From: Anabas testudineus
Lineage: Eukaryota; Chordata; Actinopteri; Anabantiformes; Anabantidae
Reading direction: 5' to 3'
DNA length: 64,000 nucleotides
Assembly (NCBI RefSeq): GCF_900324465.2
Contig: NC_046618.1
Span: 8,922,063 to 8,986,062 of the forward strand
Made by a program: the position numbers and the translations under genes
Shown: positions 10,660 through 22,800 of the stretch, one piece after another
How positions within the stretch are numbered: the stretch's first letter is position 1
Layout of the letters: each line of letters starts with the position of its first letter
The notes under the pieces: model-generated
Told to the model about the DNA's origin: nothing
What the model saw: only the letters and a program-made list of their open reading frames with translations
The model's database searches: none

Positions 10660-13600
10660 TTACAGAGGACCAGACCCTGCCGCTTGTTCCAGTTGCTGCT
10701 TCGTCAAGAAGTACTTGAAGAACTCGTACACTGACCAAGCAATGGCAGTAGAGGGCATCTGGTATATAACCCTAGCTTGGACGCCTTTGAAAAAGGCCGG
10801 AACCCCACCGAGCCGGTACACTGTCCTGAAGGCGTTAGCCATTCCCGTCAAGTGGCCGCTGATTTTCATGGAGTTGAGCGCTACGTTCTCTTGTGTGTTG
10901 AGCAGGGTTTTACAAACATCAAGAGGAGTGGTTACTGCTGCAGAAACGGCCCCCGCTGCTGCTCCTGACACTATGTGGCTGCCAGGGTTGTAATGTCTCT
11001 GGGGGTTCAACTGTTCCTGCATCAGCTCGTAGGTGATGAAGTGAACGGCCTGGAAGGGAATGTTCATAGTCAGCTGTGTGCTGTAGCTGCGGTAGAAAGC
11101 TCCAATGCCTTCAGTACGAGTTACTGTCTGAACACAGTCCCAAAGTCCTCGATATGGGGAGTTGTACATTTGCATCCTCTGCTTTACCACTGAGCCATGG
11201 ACAGAAAAAAACAGAAAGAACAGGCTTTACAAACAAGTTATGGACATGAAACAAGAAGCAACACAAGAACAAAACGTAACTCTGCACATGGACCCGTGAT
11301 TTTTTTAAATGTTTTACAGGCCGGTCACAAATCATCAGTCATTTTATTAAATCGCATCGTGCTGTCTGCAATAGTCTAACAACAGTGTTATATCTGATAC
11401 TTATTCTGTATCGTTTTTATTGACAATGAGTCCAATGAAAGGACCACAACCAACAATATGTTGGTTTTGTAAGTAGTGAAGCTGAAATCTTTAAAAACAA
11501 TCACTCGCAAATATATAGGTTTATTTATTGTAAAGCTGAGTTATATAACTTTAAATAAACAGGATTAAATATAACATGTGCTGGAGACTACTGTACACAT
11601 CTGGTGCACTAGTGAACATTTATTGCAGCAGGACACCATATGTTGGATGGACTCAAAAACAAACAAAAAAGGAATATGTCACCCAGTATGCAGCATGGCT
11701 TACTGGTTTCTGACAAGTTCCATAGTACAAAGAAATGTTCTTACCTTCAGCGGGATTCATGACTGCATCGTGGAGAACAGTGGCCACACTTCCTGCCATA
11801 CCTGTTAAAACAGAAACAGATTTTGTCAGATCTAAATCAGTCACTGTGTTTACAAAATGTTTCAGAACAAAATGATTTGCTTAAAAAAGCTTTATTTTAG
11901 TCCTTTGAATTGCCATTTTCTATGTTGTTTATATTCATATTGCATCATGTAGTGTATATTTCACTCTGTTTGAGATAATGTGTCGTCCCAGCCATTGTGC
12001 TAACTACACTCGTCCAGGCCATGTTGTTTAGCCTAGTATGACAATGAAGTGATTGACTTGAAATGTGGGAACTCGTACCATTGGCTAAATGGCTGTTGCC
12101 TCCGTTCTGAATGATGTCACTTAGTGAGCGCTTGACTCGTTCATAGCAGGCGAAGTAGAGCGCATGTGCAGGTCCCGCTCCCATCATGGTGATGTTGAGG
12201 CCCCTCAGCGGTCTGAAAACCCCCTCTGTCTGAATTATCCTCTTCAGAGCCTCATACACATTCCTGTACTGTGCATTTGGGTCTGGCTGCAAACTCTGCA
12301 TCCTTGTCTAAAAAAAAAAAAAAAAAAATGAAACCATTAAAACCTCATAGTGATAGTGGAAAAGGAAATGAACCATTGGAATTAATTACTGGTTGACCCA
12401 GAGTGTGCTCTTTGGCAAACATTAGCCGAGCAGCCTCGTTTCTTTTTAGTAAGCAGCAGCTTCCTTCGTGGTGTCCTGCCATAGACACCCTGATAGTTCA
12501 ATGTTTTATCTACTGTAAACTCATGAACATGGATGTTAGCCAGTTTCAATGATACCTTCAAATCTTTATCTGTCACTCGGGGTTGCTTCTTTACCTCATT
12601 ATTGAGTGTTTGTTGTGCTCTTGGGGTAATTTTGACTGACCACCCACGTCTTGGTAGATTAGTCATAATTTTTTTTTATCTATAAACAGAGGCAGGATGA
12701 AGTATGTGAACCCTTTGGAATGGTATGATTTTCTGCAATAATTTGTATTTCAGAATATGTATTTATTTTGAACACTACTTATTGTTTGATTCAGTATAGC
12801 TAGATTTGATAACCAAGTGCTATAATGAGGCTCTGCATGAATGTGACTGTGAGTGGCTTTAAAGTGGGCACCTGGTATAAATCCCAGTCATGATTTCTTG
12901 ATGGCTTGCCCCCCATGTAATGCTGCCACACTGTTCTGACAGTAAGTGCTCTTGGCAGCAGTTAGGTCCTGATGTGTGTCTCTACCAAGGATGGTGTGGA
13001 AGGATGTGGCAGCTCTTTGTTTTACTCCACTATGCCAAGTTATCTGGACACACAAAGCATGTGTTTATCTGTGAGGAGATCTGGGGCTGGTTCAGAAGAT
13101 AGGCCAAGTCTATCTTCCCCAGCATGTTCCCATAGGTTTCCTTCCTTTGGCTTCACAATAAAGTATCAATTACATTTCCGTTTGATATGAATTTGGGATC
13201 TTGGGCACACAAACCTTGGTAGCATAATAATTATCAGTTTGCTGTGGACAAAATCTTTCATCTTTATTCTTAAATTATGCTTGGGACATATTATCCAACA
13301 TATAGTTCCAAAAATATCCAGAAACTGTGTTGTTTTTAAGAGATAACTTTCTGAATGCCTGATGATACAACACAGTGCATAAACCTAAAATACATTTTCT
13401 TTACTAAGCAAAAGAGAGATGAGAGATAATAATCAGTTTAACAATACAAAATAATAATAATAATAATAATGATCTTAAGGACATTAATAGATGGTTATGT
13501 TATAGTAAAGTTTAGAAAAAACTGGTAAATGTTGTGGAAAGACTCTGGGTATGGTTTAAAAACAATCCATCGTTTCATATTTATCTAAGATAGACTATGA

Positions 13601-16142
13601 AGCAGCATGGTGGGACACTTTGCACATGGCACACGGCTTCATGCATTGATAGTGACCTCCAGACCACCAGCACAATGACTATTGGGCAATTTATCACTGT
13701 ACAATTTTGTTAACCTTCAAATGTCAACATAAAATCCAGTATCCATTTGGGGATAGGAAACTGTCGAAATATGGATTTGAAATATTTGTTTTGAATGTGA
13801 ACCTAACAGGAGAAACTGTTGTAAAACTCTAGTCCAGTACTCCAGTACTACAAATTTTAGAACAAGCATTAAGGTTAAATAGTTTAATTGAAATTTTAAT
13901 AATAGTACAATTTTAGTTTGTCTTAATAATCCCAGTTTAACACAACTTCTAGGTGAAATGTTAGTTATGTGATAGCAATAACAAGGTAAGTCATGGGGGC
14001 ATAAAAACGCTATCAACGTCACAGCACGATCAACTTAAATATAAACACACAAACACAAGTGTAAGGAAGGTAAGAAAACACCCACAACCTATTACATTAC
14101 CCTGTCTCCTATCTTTCAATGGCCGTTTGCTAATCAGCACTTCAGGGGAGCAACTGCATACACACACCCATTACTGCATGAGGCTGATTCCAAATGTGGC
14201 AACATGATAAGATCCCCCTCCTAGCTTTGGTACAGACTACTCCCTGAGTACTAACTGCGTCTCGTTCCTTACTGCAAGATTGGCTGATAGGTTTAGAGTA
14301 AGTGAATCACTTCCACCGCCCAATAAACTCAGAAATCCAAAATAAATGCGCCTTAAGTCTGTCTCCTGAACTCTTCTCAAGCATGGTGTGAGACACCAAA
14401 TCGCTACTTCCGCAAACACAGATATTTCATCCTTTAGAGGGGATAAAATAGGGAACCACGATTGAGTCTTTCGTCAGTTTAGATCCACAGAAATTTCAAA
14501 ACAGGTTATGAGCAAATTCCAGACACACACTGATCAAAAAATAGACACCACCGAGTGCTTATGAAAATGTAAAAACCTCAAGAGGAAATGGCAACAGTGG
14601 TTTGTGTAATTAAGGCTGAGGGGTTCATTTGAAAGATGGTGAGGTTGTGACACAGAAGAAAAGAGAATATATGTTGACATTTTGAACTTGCTGGATGTTA
14701 ATGAAGTGCCACATCAAGACTATTATAGGGTTGTAAAGCAGTACGCCAAATTATCAAAACAACACAACATTGTTACAAAACAATAGCTGAGCAGAAGGGA
14801 GAGGATTGTAGGGGTAAAGTTCACCATCAAACCACCAGTTTACAATTTCCTGCATACAAACGCCAAATTTCAACAAGCTTAAAATTAGGCAACTTCTTAT
14901 TTAATTACTTAACATCAACTTCAGCGACAGGATTTTAATTCATAATGGATCTCGCTGGTTAGGGTTAGGGTTAAAACACATGTTACATGCTGAGGTCAGG
15001 AGAGGTCATTTGAGTGGGTGTTACATCGGCTTTGACCCTTTCTGGTTCAGTGTAGAAGCTGGTGTAAAGGTAAAGGAGACTTCACTTTGCTACTTGATGT
15101 GTTGCCATTTTGTGGTGAATGTCAAAATATTTCTTTGAGCAAACTGTTGTTAAGACCAAAATAGTGCAAATAAATAAATAAAACTCAATGCAAATTTAAA
15201 GCACTGAGAGCAAAGATGGAGTCTTAAAGTCTTTAGTCTATAACCAAAGAAGTGCTTAACAAGTTGCATGATCTACATTAGGTTTGCTGGACAATTTACT
15301 GGTCCAACAGGATACAGAAAAACACTTAACTTGTGTACAATGCTTGTTCGATTAGTCACAGACTATGTAGGTACACGACAGTAGTGTAAATACTAACAGC
15401 TCTTGAACATCCAGGTACTAGACCTGGACTTTCCCTGAGGCTGGACATCTACTTTCGTTTCTCCGTATGTAACAACTCTGGAAGTCTGACGAAAAAGTTG
15501 GGATAGCATGGAAATGTGCTCCAAAATGATCAGCTTATGAAGATGGCGATAACTTTATTATGGTGCTCATACCTGACTTTGGTGAATTAAAGTTACACTG
15601 GACGTCCAGTAAAGTTGCTAAGTTGGCAAAGTTAAAAGTTAAAACGAGAAAATGGTTTGTTCCGCACGCTTTAGCTAACACGTCGTATTTTTCATTCAGA
15701 TTTGATTTCAGCTAGCCTGTTTAACTAGTTTATTACCTGTCGCTAACAGGCTGCCCTGCTCCACTTAGCTAACTGAGGCTAACTACAGATTGGCAGAAAC
15801 AACACATATAGCTAACACTGGTTAGCAGCGACGTTAAACCGCAGACCCTCTGCACAGTTAGCCGTGCTGTGTAGCTAGTTACTAAACGAGTTGTGGTGGC
15901 ACAGTCCGTGTGATTGAGTGCTGAGCTGCCTGTGTGGACATTACCTTGACAGAGTCTACGGGGTACATCACCGTGTGCTCCAGTATGCCAGCCACGGCTC
16001 CCGCTGTCATGTGGGTCGTCACTGAGACATGAGGCGGCAAGCTCTCATACTCGCCGTCACTCGTGAAGGGCTCATCGTCGTCTTTGCCTTTGGTTTGAGA
16101 CATCTCCAGTGTTGCCACCGCACGCTTCGGGCTCAACTCCAT
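10660..16142 (-). CDS. slc25a37: mitoferrin-1, mitochondrial iron importer
   Basis: Four coding exons on the minus strand, 16142-15945, 12307-12079, 11801-11745 and 11189-10660, join in phase (0, 1, 1) to 337 residues. It is a SLC25 carrier of the inner mitochondrial membrane that brings iron into the matrix for haem and Fe-S synthesis. The three carrier signatures are visible: PVDSVK (about 61-66), PAEVVK (159-164, formed across exons 3 and 4) and PLDVCK (250-255). Mitoferrin hallmarks include [43 protein letters not shown] and the C-terminal [13 protein letters not shown] chose the ATG at 16142 (MELSPKRAV) because known fish mitoferrin-1 also begins MEL; an in-frame ATG at 16217 would add 25 residues. 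Intron 1 (3.6 kb) carries a Tc1-like relic. Mitoferrin-2 is less likely given the neighbours nkx3-1 and entpd4. Confidence 0.95.
12385..12760 (-). mobile_element. Tc1-like transposon relic with transposase N-terminal fragment
   Basis: A minus-strand frame at 12666-12385 reads [20 protein letters not shown], then [20 protein letters not shown] and [13 protein letters not shown]. This is the helix-turn-helix DNA-binding part of Tc1 transposases. Just outside it, 12695-12720 (plus strand 'gaagtatgtgaaccctttggaa') matches the inner terminal-repeat sequence of the same family. The catalytic DDE half is absent, so this is a truncated inactive copy. It is probably of the same family as the MITE at 9205-9620. 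Confidence 0.75.
13450..13470. repeat. AAT microsatellite
   Basis: About seven AAT units lie in slc25a37 intron 1. Confidence 0.8.
14958..14974. repeat. short telomere-like TTAGGG run
   Basis: GGTTAGGGTTAGGGTTA lies in slc25a37 intron 1. Two to three units are too few to call an interstitial telomere with confidence. TTAGGG-like runs are common in fish repeats. Confidence 0.5.
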
Positions 16143-16401
16143 GCGTAGGGAGCTCTGCCAGTCGCTCTTCCCGCACAAGACAACACTCAGAGAGGTGTCG
16201 GCGGCGTGGACGACCACAACATCACCACGACTTCACCGGAGTTCCAGCGCTGCGTGACGCTGGCTGCCGGGGGCGCGCCTCTGACGACCGTGGACCAATC
16301 ATTTCACAGATAAGACGCAGGAGGGCGGGCTCTTCTCGTCAGGCAGCCAATGAAACGTTGTCTTGGGAGACTGACGCTTCACAAAGCATGCTGCTGCTTG
16401 G

Positions 16402-16402
<1 letters not shown>
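16143..16402 (-). promoter_or_regulatory. slc25a37: slc25a37 promoter and 5' UTR region
   Basis: GC- and CpG-richer sequence immediately precedes the mitoferrin start, including the GC-rich 16265-16280 and inverted CCAAT cores (plus-strand CCAAT at 16294-16298 and near 16348). No TATA box is clear. The assignment comes from position and composition. Confidence 0.45.

Positions 16403-16476
<74 letters not shown>
16403..16476. repeat. (TG)37 microsatellite
   Basis: This is an uninterrupted TG dinucleotide run about 260 bases upstream of the mitoferrin start codon. It creates long low-complexity open frames on both strands that are not genes. Its position in the promoter region makes it a possible length-variable modifier. 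Confidence 0.98.
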
Positions 16477-16477
<1 letters not shown>

Positions 16478-18809
16478 CCCTAGTTGTCTCTTGGGGCAGT
16501 TTTTTGAATGGGTTTGACAGAAGTGTAATCGCACAGTCCAGCTTGAGTACATAAGAAGGTTTGGTCCACTTATCAGACAGCATCAGTTTGATAGTACTGC
16601 AGAGTAACTGCACTAAACCTTTTTCAAAAGAACTTATCTCCAACCTGTGGTTTCTCCACATGTGGTTGCGCTAGTGGTAGAAGAAATATTGTTTAAGCAA
16701 AGGGTTTTAATAACCTATCAGGGCATAAAATATTTACTCAAAATAATGCATTTAAAAGTATATTATTTGAAGTTATTCCAGAAAACAAAGACAGAGGCAT
16801 ATGGGATCATCAAGGCATGCACTGCATGACCTGGTCTTGTGTAGATGGTTCATCCTACTGTATGTGGGGCCTTGTTTTGCCATAGCTGGGTTATGGTGTC
16901 TGCCTGTTGTTGCTTCAGACATTCTCTCAGCAGCTTGTCTCTAGGTGCCCGCTTGCTAATGTACTGCTGGATAGTTTGGGTTTCATCCTCAGCCAGCTCA
17001 CTTTGCCTTCTATCAGCTGATGTGACCTGTAGTGGAGAGGGGGGGTGTCGGTGAGCATCCAGGTTCTGTTGTTGCCTGCATTTGTTCCTCAAGGTCTTGT
17101 GCGGGTTGTAATGGGTGTGTCAGCAAAGAATGAAAAGTAGGAATGACTCAGCATTATGAATGCCTAATACCTGAAAAAGACACTTAAGCATTGTTCTTAT
17201 AGCTGGTATTGTATGTTCGGCAGGGAAACTACAATCAGAGCTGTAAAACCGGCTGTATGAACCTTGTTCAAGTGGAAAAATATATTATTATAGTAATGTC
17301 ACAACTTTATCTTACATTGACCCAGAGGGATGTGTAATTGTGTAGTTTTTATTGTTAACTACAAAGTTCATACTTAGCTATTTAGCTATGAATTATGTCA
17401 TGCATAATGTCTAATGTTTAAATCAGAAAGTGAGTTGTCATTTTGCATTAGGAGGACATTCACACCAGGCGCCCTAACACTATATCTGAGCTGGAGTGGT
17501 TCTGTGTTGAAGATGGTCCAAAGTTCCCCTTGAATGTTGTGCAGGTCTAACCCACAGCTGCAGGAAGTGCTTTCTTGAGGTTATTGCTGCCAAAAGTGGT
17601 TCAAGCTGTCATTAAAACACTATTTCACATACTTTTTCCACCATCACTTTGTTTGTTTAATTGGTGCATTCAATAAAAACATGAACAATCATGATTATTA
17701 GTGTTTTATCAATTTAGAAATATTGTGATACTTTGGTGAAGATCAGATCACATCTCATGACCAATTAACAAGACATTTAAAATAGTTTACTCAGTGTCTC
17801 TTGCAGTTGTACACAATTTGCATGCATTGTCTCATCCCCTTCCAGTTTGTTACTGCTACCATGAATTGGTTTACTCAGATTGTTCCTATGAATAACACCT
17901 GTAATTACAATGTAGATCCACTATTCAGTGAATACTGTAGAGAATGGTCTGGTGTGTCCCAGTGCTGTTATCACTTCCCTCACACAGAACATCAGGTGGC
18001 GGTCTCTAAATGGGGTTCTGAATTTAATACTGTTCACTCTACATGTCAATACACAAGTGGACATTATTATAATTATTACTATCCATCTCTGTTTCCATTT
18101 CCATTAGCGGCGTCACGTCATCTAAGGTCAGATCTGCAAAAATGAAAACCACGAGAAGGCGGTCATCTCAGGATGGCTCTACACATTCAGTCCAGCAAGG
18201 ACACTGAAGACATTTGGTTTTAAAATCAAACAAAAGGATTTAATTTGGATTCATCATTTATTCATCATAACAACAAATATTGTTATATTTTAAATAAATC
18301 TTATTATTCACAGGTAAAACCAATGACTAAAACCAACAGTCAGTTAGAGTTTTTTATTTTATTGTATGATCAATCTCACAGGACAGTGCTGGATAACAAC
18401 AGTCAGTCACACTCCAATACTTTTGCTTACTTCAAATTTGGGTGATCTGATGTCAAAAGTGCTATATGTGTTATGTTTTATAATGTATAGAGGTGTAAGT
18501 ATATAAGGTCTAGTTTTTACATCTTGAACCCAAATGTCTTCGCTGTACAATAAAAACTAAAGAACTGGTCTTGTGTAGACTTTTCGGCATGTACCACACT
18601 TCTGGTCTATAATGTCTGTGTGAAGATTTTTACAATGGACTGATCCTTTTATCCAGAACTGAAAATAAAACCTTCTACTAAATTGACTACAAATTCTTGT
18701 CTTCTTTTCTATGACAGAGATGTTGGTGTTTACATCTCCTTTTAGATTTACTCCAAGAAAATACTGGTGCCTTTTTGTTTATTCTGATCCACTTAAATAA
18801 ACAGTCAGA
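16477..18809. other. intergenic DNA between slc25a37 and entpd4
   Basis: There is no firmly supported gene. The minus-strand frame at 17092-16850 has protein-like composition (RRQSELAEDETQTIQQYISK) but no splice partners that I could find, and is discussed as a finding. Plus-strand frames at 17801-18145 and 18245-18445 look like chance. A plus-strand AATAAA at about 18549-18554 has no attached gene. Confidence 0.5.
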
Positions 18810-18827
18810 CACGTATACCATAAAACC

Positions 18828-18833
18828 TTTATT
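18828..18833 (-). terminator. entpd4: entpd4 poly(A) signal
   Basis: AATAAA is on the minus strand (TTTATT on plus), 1.06 kb past the entpd4 stop codon, with no better candidate nearer. It implies a 3' UTR of about 1.07 kb ending near 18810. Confidence 0.55.
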
Positions 18834-19888
18834 ACTGAATTGTAATGTGACATTTATTTTGCATTCATCTGTGCAAACCTTACACTAGACTGTTTTCATA
18901 TAAATAATGGGACATATGCACTTATCTACAATCCCCTCTCAGCAGTGATATGACAGCTTCTGAAAATGAAGCCCAACATAAATATATGCAGCAGTATCCA
19001 ACTTAATAGTCAAATAACCCAGCATATGAATTTCAGCCGGGCTTTAAGAGAGACTGATACTCTAGACCAAAGAGCAGAAGTGTTTTGGAGAAATTCCCAA
19101 CAGTGACAAGACGTGTATTGCACTAGTATAGCTATAAAGGCTACTTGTCTCACAACATAAATATGAGGCAGAACAATTTTGAAAGACACGCAAAAAAAAG
19201 ACCACTTTAGCTGTTAAGTGCTGTGCATTATCATTCTCAATTGTATTTCAAAGTGCTCCTACCATTAATTATAAATTATATTGCATTTGAGCTTTTGAAA
19301 TGGCATGTGCTTATACCATTTACTAAATTAAAAAAATCCCCCAAAAAAGGAAGGATGTGATCATGCACATGCCAAAGGCATAAAGAAAGGCAAATTTCCA
19401 CACAAACAGTAAACATAGCAAATTGTCATTATGATATACTGTATTTATCCAACTTTGTGAAATTCAAAGTATAGACTACATATTCAGATGGGTGTGTAAT
19501 ATTATCGCACTGAGAAAAGTACCGTTACAATTGTCTTATTTTAAAAATAAATTAGAAGACACCTGGAGGCAGCTGCCATGTGAATTTGACAAAGGAGTAT
19601 GTAGCTGACAAAAACATGAGTTCCTAAAAAAAGACATTTCAATATTGAAATAAATTAAAGACAAACATTGGTTCAGGTAAGCTTGAAGACTCACATAATA
19701 TCTTGCTCAGCTGTCTAAATCTCAGTACCATTCCTCAGGAAAAAGGTAGGGAGCAGCCCTGGCTTCAGTGTAGCAGGCTCACTGAGCAAGCACATGGCCA
19801 GGGAGAGAAAATTATTCAATATCGGCTTTGAGAAAAAAAAAACAAAAAAATAAATCAGACATGCTGTCCAGACTATTTTCTACAAAGT
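18834..19888 (-). other. entpd4: entpd4 3' UTR
   Basis: AT-rich non-coding sequence runs between the entpd4 stop and its likely poly(A) signal, with several short A/T runs. The extent is inferred from the signal position. Confidence 0.5.
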
Positions 19889-22800
19889 TTAGAGGTTGAT
19901 AGGGAGTGTGGGTGAACCGAGGCCCTCCTCCAACCATGGTACAGAGGAGGGCGTGCAACGCTGTGCTGTACGCCGATGTATGCGGCGGAGACGCAGTAAG
20001 TAAAGCATGATAGACAACAAGACGATGAAAAAACAAGCTAGGAATAAGTAGTGATTGTTGACAAAGGAGAAGCTGTGCCGCCAGTGAGCGTGGACTCCTT
20101 TCAGACTCTCCTGCTGGATGTCCCTGGAAAAGGCACAGAAAATTAGACTGGCTTAGAACAAACAGATGCATATAGACAAATCTAGACCGTTCCTGCCTTG
20201 ATGACGCTTGATCTATAAAACTGCTGAAGCAACATGCCATTAAGGTAGAACCTGTCAAACTAGAACCTTATAAATCAGTTTCATTTCTTTTATGACTCTC
20301 TATAACTCCATTCATTGAAGCCTTTGATAATTTTTTATTTCACAGCTGCTGTGGGATAGGTTTGAGACCAGAGACAATATACTTTCCACTGTGAAATGCA
20401 TTTAAAATAATGAACGGTTTTAACTAGATATGCTTCAAAAAGATATTTTGACTAAGAACAGGATATATGTGAGAGAAAATCTATTTTACCTCAAAGGCAG
20501 AAACCGAGTTCTGTAAAGAATAGCTCCAAGAGTCCACTGGACCTCCTTATCATACACCAATAGGGCTGTCTTCAGGTTTTTATAATTGGTTGGGAAAGAG
20601 AAGCCTGAGTGCAATACTTCATACATCCACGCTGATTTAAAACACTGATACCTGCAGACACAAACAAATAGCCAAAACTAGCAAATATGATCAAATGGTT
20701 AATTGAGCTTTTTTGATTCATCTTACTTACTTTAGTCTGTGAAGATCAGCATGTGAAGCAAACAGTCCAGAGTCGAAGCGTTCCCTCAGAGTCTTCCACT
20801 GGGTGGCACAGTAACTCTGTAAATTTAACACCATCGGGAAGGTTTTCAATGAAAAGACAAAGATAAAGACAAATAAGTATTAATAAATTCATCCTAATTT
20901 ATCCTTACTAAGAATTTTGCCAATAACATGTGATAAGTGGATGTATTGGTTGTAAAAAGAAATAGAAGAAAGGTTCAAAACTAAGCTAATTAGATTATAA
21001 ATCAAATAATATATTCTTTCAGTGTAGCATTTACCTTGGCAGCCTGGGCATATTTTGAAGCATTGTAATCTCCACCCATGCGCAGCACATCTTCGGTGCA
21101 GTAGTAGAACTCAGAGAAGCCGTAGAATTGACTGTTGCTGTAGTCAATGGCTGGTTGGTAGACGCCACTGAGGGAGGTCTGGATCTCACTTGTGCGGTTG
21201 AGGAACGGCTGGAGAATCTGTCTACACTGGTCAAAGTCTCCTGTGCCTCGCAGGTAGAGCTTCTGTGTAGGTGGACCAATCTCATCTTGCAGGTCTGTGG
21301 GTAGGCAAGGGTCTAGAAGCGGTGACTCTTGTATCTCCCCAATATGCTGACCTAAGAGCCTAGAAAAAAAGAGGAAAAACAACAATAGACATAATACAAA
21401 CACTGTGTACTGATTTAATAAACAAACTAAACATCAAGCTATTAAATCTGGCTGAGCATCTCACTTGTTTCGAGCGGCAGTATTTTTGATGAGGCTCTCC
21501 TCATATCTTTGGCGTGCTGCATTTCCTCCAAAACCAAGAAAGGTGGATACATAAACACGATAAACGTGCTCTGTCCGATGTGCATCACACCCCAAGTTGA
21601 ACTCGGCCAATAAGTTCTTGGCAACTTCCTCCTAGGAGACAAACAAACTTCAGCCTTGGAAGCATGACATCCACATATGACATGACATAAAAAATCATGC
21701 AAATCAAATGTGTTTTAACACAGTAGTGCTCGCATGCAGTAAATTTACTCATCATTACGGATCAGTAATAGTTGGAGGCAACATAAGTGTAGAGCTGAAT
21801 GTGTATCACGAAACATCGAAGAACAAAACTGGAAATTATTCAACAAGATGACATAAAAATAAATAAAAAAAAGAACTGATAAACTTCACATAAAAACAAT
21901 GAGTCCAAAAAAGACAAGCAGCATGTGCCTCCTACTCTTTTTGACCATGGATGACCTGTGTTTCATCTGACAGTTACTTAATGTAATGTATTCAGTCCTA
22001 AATCCTGCTAGAGAGTCATGCAGCAGGCTTACAGTATGCATTCAATACTGGTGAATGGAGAGCCGATCATCTCCACAGGACAAAAAATTGGTGCAAACAG
22101 GATTAACCAGGGAATGACAGAGGTTGAAAGGAGGAAGAAGAACAAATGATGAGTAACAAAAAAACCAAAGACAGCACAAAAACAGAATTGGTTGTGGATA
22201 ATAACCTGCTGTGGAGAAGCAAAGCTTACAGTTTTGGGCACTTCGTATGCAATCTGTGTGGAGACCCCACCCATGTCCAAGACCCCGGCAGTCCTTTTCC
22301 TCACCATGGCCTCCTGTTGATCACTGCCTGGGACATGTACCTCCACTACAGCTTCCCCATCTTGTACATTTAGCAGAAAAGAGGTGAGACATAGTCATTC
22401 AGAGACAGAGTTACGGGGAAGCACGTCACTTCAGTCACTTTTTAACCTAATTCCTGCAGTGGTTTTCTTGGATTAGCTTAAAAAAACTCAGTTGTTTAAG
22501 GGAAAAAAAGCAAAACAGAAATTAACTCTTTAATAGTGTGCTATACTTACCATTGTGTACATGGTTAAACCTTCCAAGGACAAAGTTTATTCCAATCCAT
22601 GCATAGACACCTAAAGGTAAAGAATACAATATTTTACTGCTATGTCAGTGCTGCACTGGTTTTAAAATAAAATTAAGTCTACTATACATAGCAGAATCCA
22701 CACCCTCATTTGCATGATAAAAAGTTATTACCTTCTTGTTTTCCAGAAATGACTTCCACGTGGGAATCAGAGAAGAGGAAGTTGAAGTGGACTGGGATGT

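Larger units (their letters stand above)
12308..15944 (-). other. slc25a37: slc25a37 intron 1
   Basis: The 3.6-kb intron starts GTAATG and ends in a long pyrimidine tract followed by TTAG (a poly-A run on the plus strand at 12310-12328). It holds a Tc1-like transposase relic (about 12385-12760), an AAT microsatellite (13450-13470) and a short telomere-like run near 14958. No other gene is visible. Confidence 0.8.

Noticed and set aside
10574-11193. Plus-strand open frames of up to 139 codons
   Set aside because: They are antisense shadows of mitoferrin-1 exon 4.
14958-14974. Interstitial telomere marking a chromosome fusion
   Set aside because: Only two to three TTAGGG units, and it lies inside slc25a37 intron 1 rather than at the junction of the synteny blocks.
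16109-16661. Open frames of 120-124 codons around the TG tract
   Set aside because: They run through the (TG)n repeat (Cys-Val and His-Thr runs) and the antisense of mitoferrin exon 1. They are not genes.
17801-18145. Plus-strand frame of 114 codons with many Tyr, Cys and His
   Set aside because: No recognisable domain and no supporting signals. It is in an AT-rich intergenic stretch.
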